This document shows positions 27,356 through 30,889 of a stretch of 30,889 bases of DNA, piece after piece. This DNA is from Ectocarpus siliculosus. Taxonomy: Eukaryota; Sar; Phaeophyceae; Ectocarpales; Ectocarpaceae. Both the position numbers and the translations under genes were made by a program. The stretch is from the NCBI GenBank assembly GCA_000310025.1, contig FN648398.1, positions 927,799 through 958,687 on the forward strand. Direction: 5' to 3'. The notes beneath the pieces were generated by a model that saw only the letters and a list, made by a program, of their open reading frames with translations, was not told where the DNA came from and did not search any database. Numbering within the stretch: position 1 is the stretch's first letter; each line of letters opens with the position of its first letter.

Positions 27356-29423
27356 GTGAGTTTTCGGACCTTCTGCTGTTGTTGCATGCCTGCACGCACA
27401 ACCGGGTACCGTGGGGTTTTGCTTGCTTGAGAGGACCTCGCCCAGGAGGCAGTGGCATTCGAGGTATTGACTACTGTATGCATATGCATGATGACAAGAT
27501 GTTGTTGTCGATACTACAACCCTCCCCTGTGGTGAGGAAGTGCGCACCATGCGCAAGACACAGATCTTTGGAACATTTCATTTCTGCCCACATAAAACCG
27601 AGTACCAGTATTTTCAATACACCAACGGATTTCATCTCCTCTCCCCAAGATATAGAGTCTGGGACGGTTAGCAAGACCGAAGCTGTACTTCCATCTTTCC
27701 CGGAGCAGCGTGCAGCGATACCGTTGCCGTGGGTAGCTAGGCTGAAACAAGACTGTAGTTGCAGTTTGGTGCCCACATCTTGTAAGCATCTGACTACGTA
27801 CCTCATATGTGAGATGCTGGTGGTTAGGAAGATGTTAGTTTGAATATTTCGGCCGCAAGTAAACTGGCCGAGAAGGCGAGAAGTGGTGCATCTCCAAGCA
27901 AAGACCGACGCGACGCAAGAGGTTGCCGAACTCGTTATCAGAGTATCGGCGGAGGAAAGAGAAAGCCGGGAAGTACAGCAGACGTCCAAGGCGCCAACAC
28001 CCCTACAAACACGCACACCGCACGCCCGTTTACGCCTGTGTACTTGTAGGCAGGTAATTGAAAACTACAAAAGGTCACGGCCGACAGTTTTTTGCGCATG
28101 TTCAATGCTCTGGTGGCACGGGTAATTTTGTGACCCTTTTTCCTGTAGTTTTGTAATTTTGCAGCTGGAGAGCGGAAGGACAAGCTGGTGTTTGTGTTGC
28201 ACCTGTATTTTGGACGTCTGGTACGCATACGTATGAAGTAGGTTGCATGCATATGCGTGATCGAGTTGTCTGTGAAAACTGCGTGTGATCGTAATTTTAG
28301 TTTTTTAAACACAGACACGGGTGGTCTGGCATGCGGAGAAGAAAACAAGCGCCCTATTGTACCCCATAAATACATCCAACACGAAGGTTACTCGAAATAT
28401 GTCCAGATGTCCAGTACCCAGCCGGTTTTCCTCCACTCACTGCTGTAAAGACTCCACCACATCCCGTTCAACTGTGGGTATATCTCGAACGGGTATTCTT
28501 TCTGCGGTTGTGTTTATTTTTTTCCTTTTTTTAGAAGGGAACGTACGCACTTGTAAGGGGTTGTAATCCTCGTGATGAGAAATCGTCCTGATGATAGCTG
28601 CCTGTGCGTATGTATGTATGCGGACCCATGAATGGATGCATGCAATGGAGGCCGTGTATCATGACGTACAACTGCATCGCCCTGAAGCAAATGCGACGAC
28701 AAAACAAATCTACTTCTTGGTTTGTGTTTTTTTGTGGGTCTCTTGACCTGGTGTACGAATTTGTATCCCACCAACTTTACGTAAAATTGTACAGCAGTAC
28801 CGGCAACGAGTATCGTACCTAGTTTACGAAGTCATCGGCGTGCCCATAAAAGTATGTAGATCGCTGCACTTGCCGTTCGCTCCTATTGTATGCTTGAAGA
28901 TATCGCGGAACAAGAGTGCGTCACACCCTTGCGACATCATCAATATTTTTACCGCAAGAAACATTTTATGCCAGAACCCACACGGTAATAATTTTGCCTG
29001 TAGGTGACGAAGAGAGACCTCTGGTTCTGTTGGCCGGGTGTTAAAAGGAAGTGAGCGGACGGAGACCGGAACCGTGTTTCAACAACGTGCATAGACCTCC
29101 ACGTGTTTTTTTTTTGTTCTTCTTCTCCCGGACGAAGTGTGGCTTTCGTTTTTGCCGTGTACGCTAGCCCGCCACCACGCCGTCCTGTCTCTTTTGGATC
29201 GAAAAACCCGTACCCGCGCGAACCCCATCCCGCCTTGTCTTTTCGCTCGTTTGTCCGGTAACTTTATCGACGAAAACGCTCGTCGTCTTCGTCCCTCTAC
29301 GTCGCGCCCCATCCCGCCTTGTCTTTTCTTGCGGTCTCCGCTCGTTTGTCCGGTATATTTATCGACGAAAACGCTCCTCGTCTTCGTCCCGTTACGTCGC
29401 GCCCTTGACAACGGCGAGGACAG
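27356..29423 (+). other. Intron 1 of the plus-strand gene
   Basis: 2.07 kb with the 29223-29401 duplication at its 3' end. Nothing else is recognised. Small exons may be hidden here. Confidence 0.5.
29223..29401. repeat. Tandem duplication before exon 2 of the plus-strand gene
   Basis: CCCCATCCCGCCTTGTCTTT through TACGTCGCG occurs at 29223-29306 and, with a short insertion, at 29307-29401. It forms the pyrimidine-rich tract leading to the acceptor at 29423. Confidence 0.65.
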
Positions 29424-29954
29424 CCGCCGCGCTTCTCCTTCGGGGTCGCCCAACGCTCGCCAGCAGCAGCAGCACCTGCAGCAGCAACGTCCGCCGGGCC
29501 ACAAGCGCCTGCGCTCCCTGTCCGAGCTGAAGCAGCACCAGCTGCTGGCCCTCTCCGTGCGGAAGATCTCGGGCGCCGACAAAGACTGCGATGCCGCCGC
29601 CGCCGCCGCCGCTTTAAGCAAGGGCGGCGGCGCCGCTGCCTCTCCGAAGTCGGCGAGTTCGGGCAGCGGTGAGCTCTTCCCCACGGAGATGTCGATCTCG
29701 ACGGGGTCGAGCAGCGACTTCGAGGACAGTAGCGGCTTCGGCAGCGGCGACGCGGAGGCGGGGGTGGGGGGCGGCGGCGGCGGCGGCGGGAGCAGAGCTC
29801 GGGGGAGCCATCCCGGGCAGGGCTTGCGGACGAGGGGGAAGTGGAAAAGATCGGATGGCGCCGCGGGTGGCAGGGTCGTCACGAAGAATAGACCTCTCCG
29901 GAACATGATACGGCTGCTGCCGACCGGTCGCAAGTCGGGCACTTCGAGGGCGGG
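29424..29954 (+). CDS. Divergent plus-strand gene, exon 2
   Basis: Acceptor GAGGACAG at 29423; one base completes the phase-2 codon of exon 1 (AG+C, Ser). The exon runs 531 nt to GG|GTGAGA (phase 2). It encodes Gln-, Ala-, Gly- and Ser-rich sequence with more complex islands (KRLRSLSELKQHQLLALSVR, GELFPTEMSISTGSSSDFED, NMIRLLPTGRK). No domain is recognised. Other small exons may lie in the 2-kb intron before it. Confidence 0.68.
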
Positions 29955-30358
29955 GTGAGAGGAGAAGTTTTGAAGCACGCGCGCGCTGGGGGTGGGCCGG
30001 GCGTACTCATGTTTGCATGTCTTGGTTGTTAGACAATTCACCACGCGTCCTCGAGAAGACGGAGCGTTGTTCCCACGGGACCGATCGCCAAATGGTTAAA
30101 TCGTTCCTTCCTATCCTTTTAATCCTGTCGATATCGCTTGTCATGCCCCAGTAGAGCTATATAAAACCGGGGACTGCCGGGAGATATTTTTGTCGAGTAG
30201 AGGCAGGAGGCAGTGGGGCAGTCCGGCGCATTGCAAAGCATCGAACACGTCAAGAATCACGGGTGTCGGCAGCGGTGCTCCCTGAATGTTCTTGCGTCTT
30301 ACGCTGTCCCCACCCCCACCCCCTCTGCGCCATTCCTGATTCGCCGTTACACGTTTAG
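29955..30358 (+). other. Intron 2 of the plus-strand gene
   Basis: 404 bp, GTGAGA to GTTTAG, holding the inverted tail copy near its 5' end. Confidence 0.55.
30001..30074 (-). repeat. Solo retrotransposon tail
   Basis: GCGTACTCATGTTTGCATGT, then TTAGACAATTCACCACGCGT and CGGAGC match the inverted tail. It lies about 45 bp beyond the donor of exon 2 of the plus-strand gene, again antisense to its host. Confidence 0.55.
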
Positions 30359-30458
30359 CGCGGCGAGGCGCATCAAGCAAGACGTCGCTCTGCTGCTGTC
30401 TGGACGCTGCGCCATGGACGGGGCTACCCCAAAGATCCCGGGGCACATGGCGGCAGAG
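30359..30458 (+). CDS. Divergent plus-strand gene, exon 3 (gene continues off window)
   Basis: Acceptor ACACGTTTAG; 100 nt, the first base completing a Gly codon (phase 2), ending GAG|GTGAGC (phase 0). It encodes AARRIKQDVALLLSGRCAMD, then GATPKIPGHMAAE. The helix-plus-'I-x-x-x-M-x-x-E' pattern looks folded. No further exon is seen before the window ends at 30889, so the gene is partial. Confidence 0.6.
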
Positions 30459-30889
30459 GTGAGCGAAGCTGTATGTCGCTCTTGTTTTCGGTAGCGATGT
30501 CCGAGACCCTCGGCTGTTTCTCTGCGGGTCCCCGGGTAACCGAATGGCCGCTGCTTCTTCACTCTCTTGCGCCTGTCTACAGCTCGGCGAACGTTTTTTT
30601 TTCTCCTGCAAGTATCAGGCTGTTCCCTGACTGTTCAAGCTTGCGAGGAAGAAGTTCGTGTCCTTCCGGTTGTTGTTTGCCGCGTCAGTTGGGGGAACGC
30701 CGCACAGAAAAACACCTCTTCTGATCGTTTTACCTACACACCCCGCCCTCCCCCCTCTCCGGTTGTTTAATGACTTAAATCGCTGGACCGTTCGTGCCTG
30801 TCTGGTGTCGCTCTCTCTCTCCCCCTTTGCCTCTGTCTCGCCCTCCCGCATTATTTTGTCCGCCCGCCCGCTCCCTTCCCCCCCCCCCC
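30459..30889 (+). other. Start of intron 3 of the plus-strand gene, window end
   Basis: 431 bp, pyrimidine-rich toward the end and closing in a C run. No further exon is seen. Confidence 0.45.

Overview
The window reads as nuclear DNA from an intron-rich eukaryote, most likely a stramenopile and perhaps a brown alga. The signs are long introns (about 0.25-4 kb), exons full of Ala/Gly/Ser/Gln runs, consensus GT-AG splicing, a nuclear-type tRNA and many decayed transposons. The lineage call is inference. No bacterial-style gene organisation is visible. The window opens with a G run and closes with a C run, and it contains a 100-N gap at 18527-18626.

Most of the window is one minus-strand gene. 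I could assemble 19 exons from 25858 (ATG) to 564 (stop). Every exon junction keeps the reading frame, and the spliced model is 5961 nt, about 1986 residues. In order, the protein has a long disordered N-terminus, two cyclic-nucleotide-binding domains (CNBD-A about residues 889-1105, CNBD-B about 1118-1240), a protein kinase domain (about 1369-1716) and a disordered tail. The kinase domain belongs to the CaMKK/GRIK/SAK1 type, the kinases that activate AMPK/SnRK1. This is therefore a candidate cyclic-nucleotide-controlled AMPK-kinase. It is the most interesting biology here, because CNBDs are classically joined to AGC-type kinases (PKG) or act as separate PKA regulatory subunits.

A second gene runs divergently on the plus strand from ATG 26589. 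Three phase-compatible exons are visible (26589-27355, 29424-29954, 30359-30458) and the gene continues past the window end. Its function is not established. The 730-bp interval between the two genes carries a good TATA box (26258-26266) on the plus strand.

The introns hold the rest. They contain a complete tRNA-Gly(CCC) gene with a T-run terminator (2433-2503, minus) and two tRNA-like relics. A 5'-truncated non-LTR retrotransposon end (about 16005-16557) shares its 3' tail with at least six solo tail copies. There are also a 794-bp terminal-inverted-repeat element with a 6-bp target duplication (19016-19809), a 73-bp near-perfect palindrome with a 4-bp target duplication (8028-8100), a foldback element (20177-20482), a small inverted-repeat element (10672-10856), and an AT-rich insert between 26-bp direct repeats (3323-3545). 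The sequence just left of the N gap is a visibly degraded second reading of the sequence just right of it, so it is an assembly artefact.
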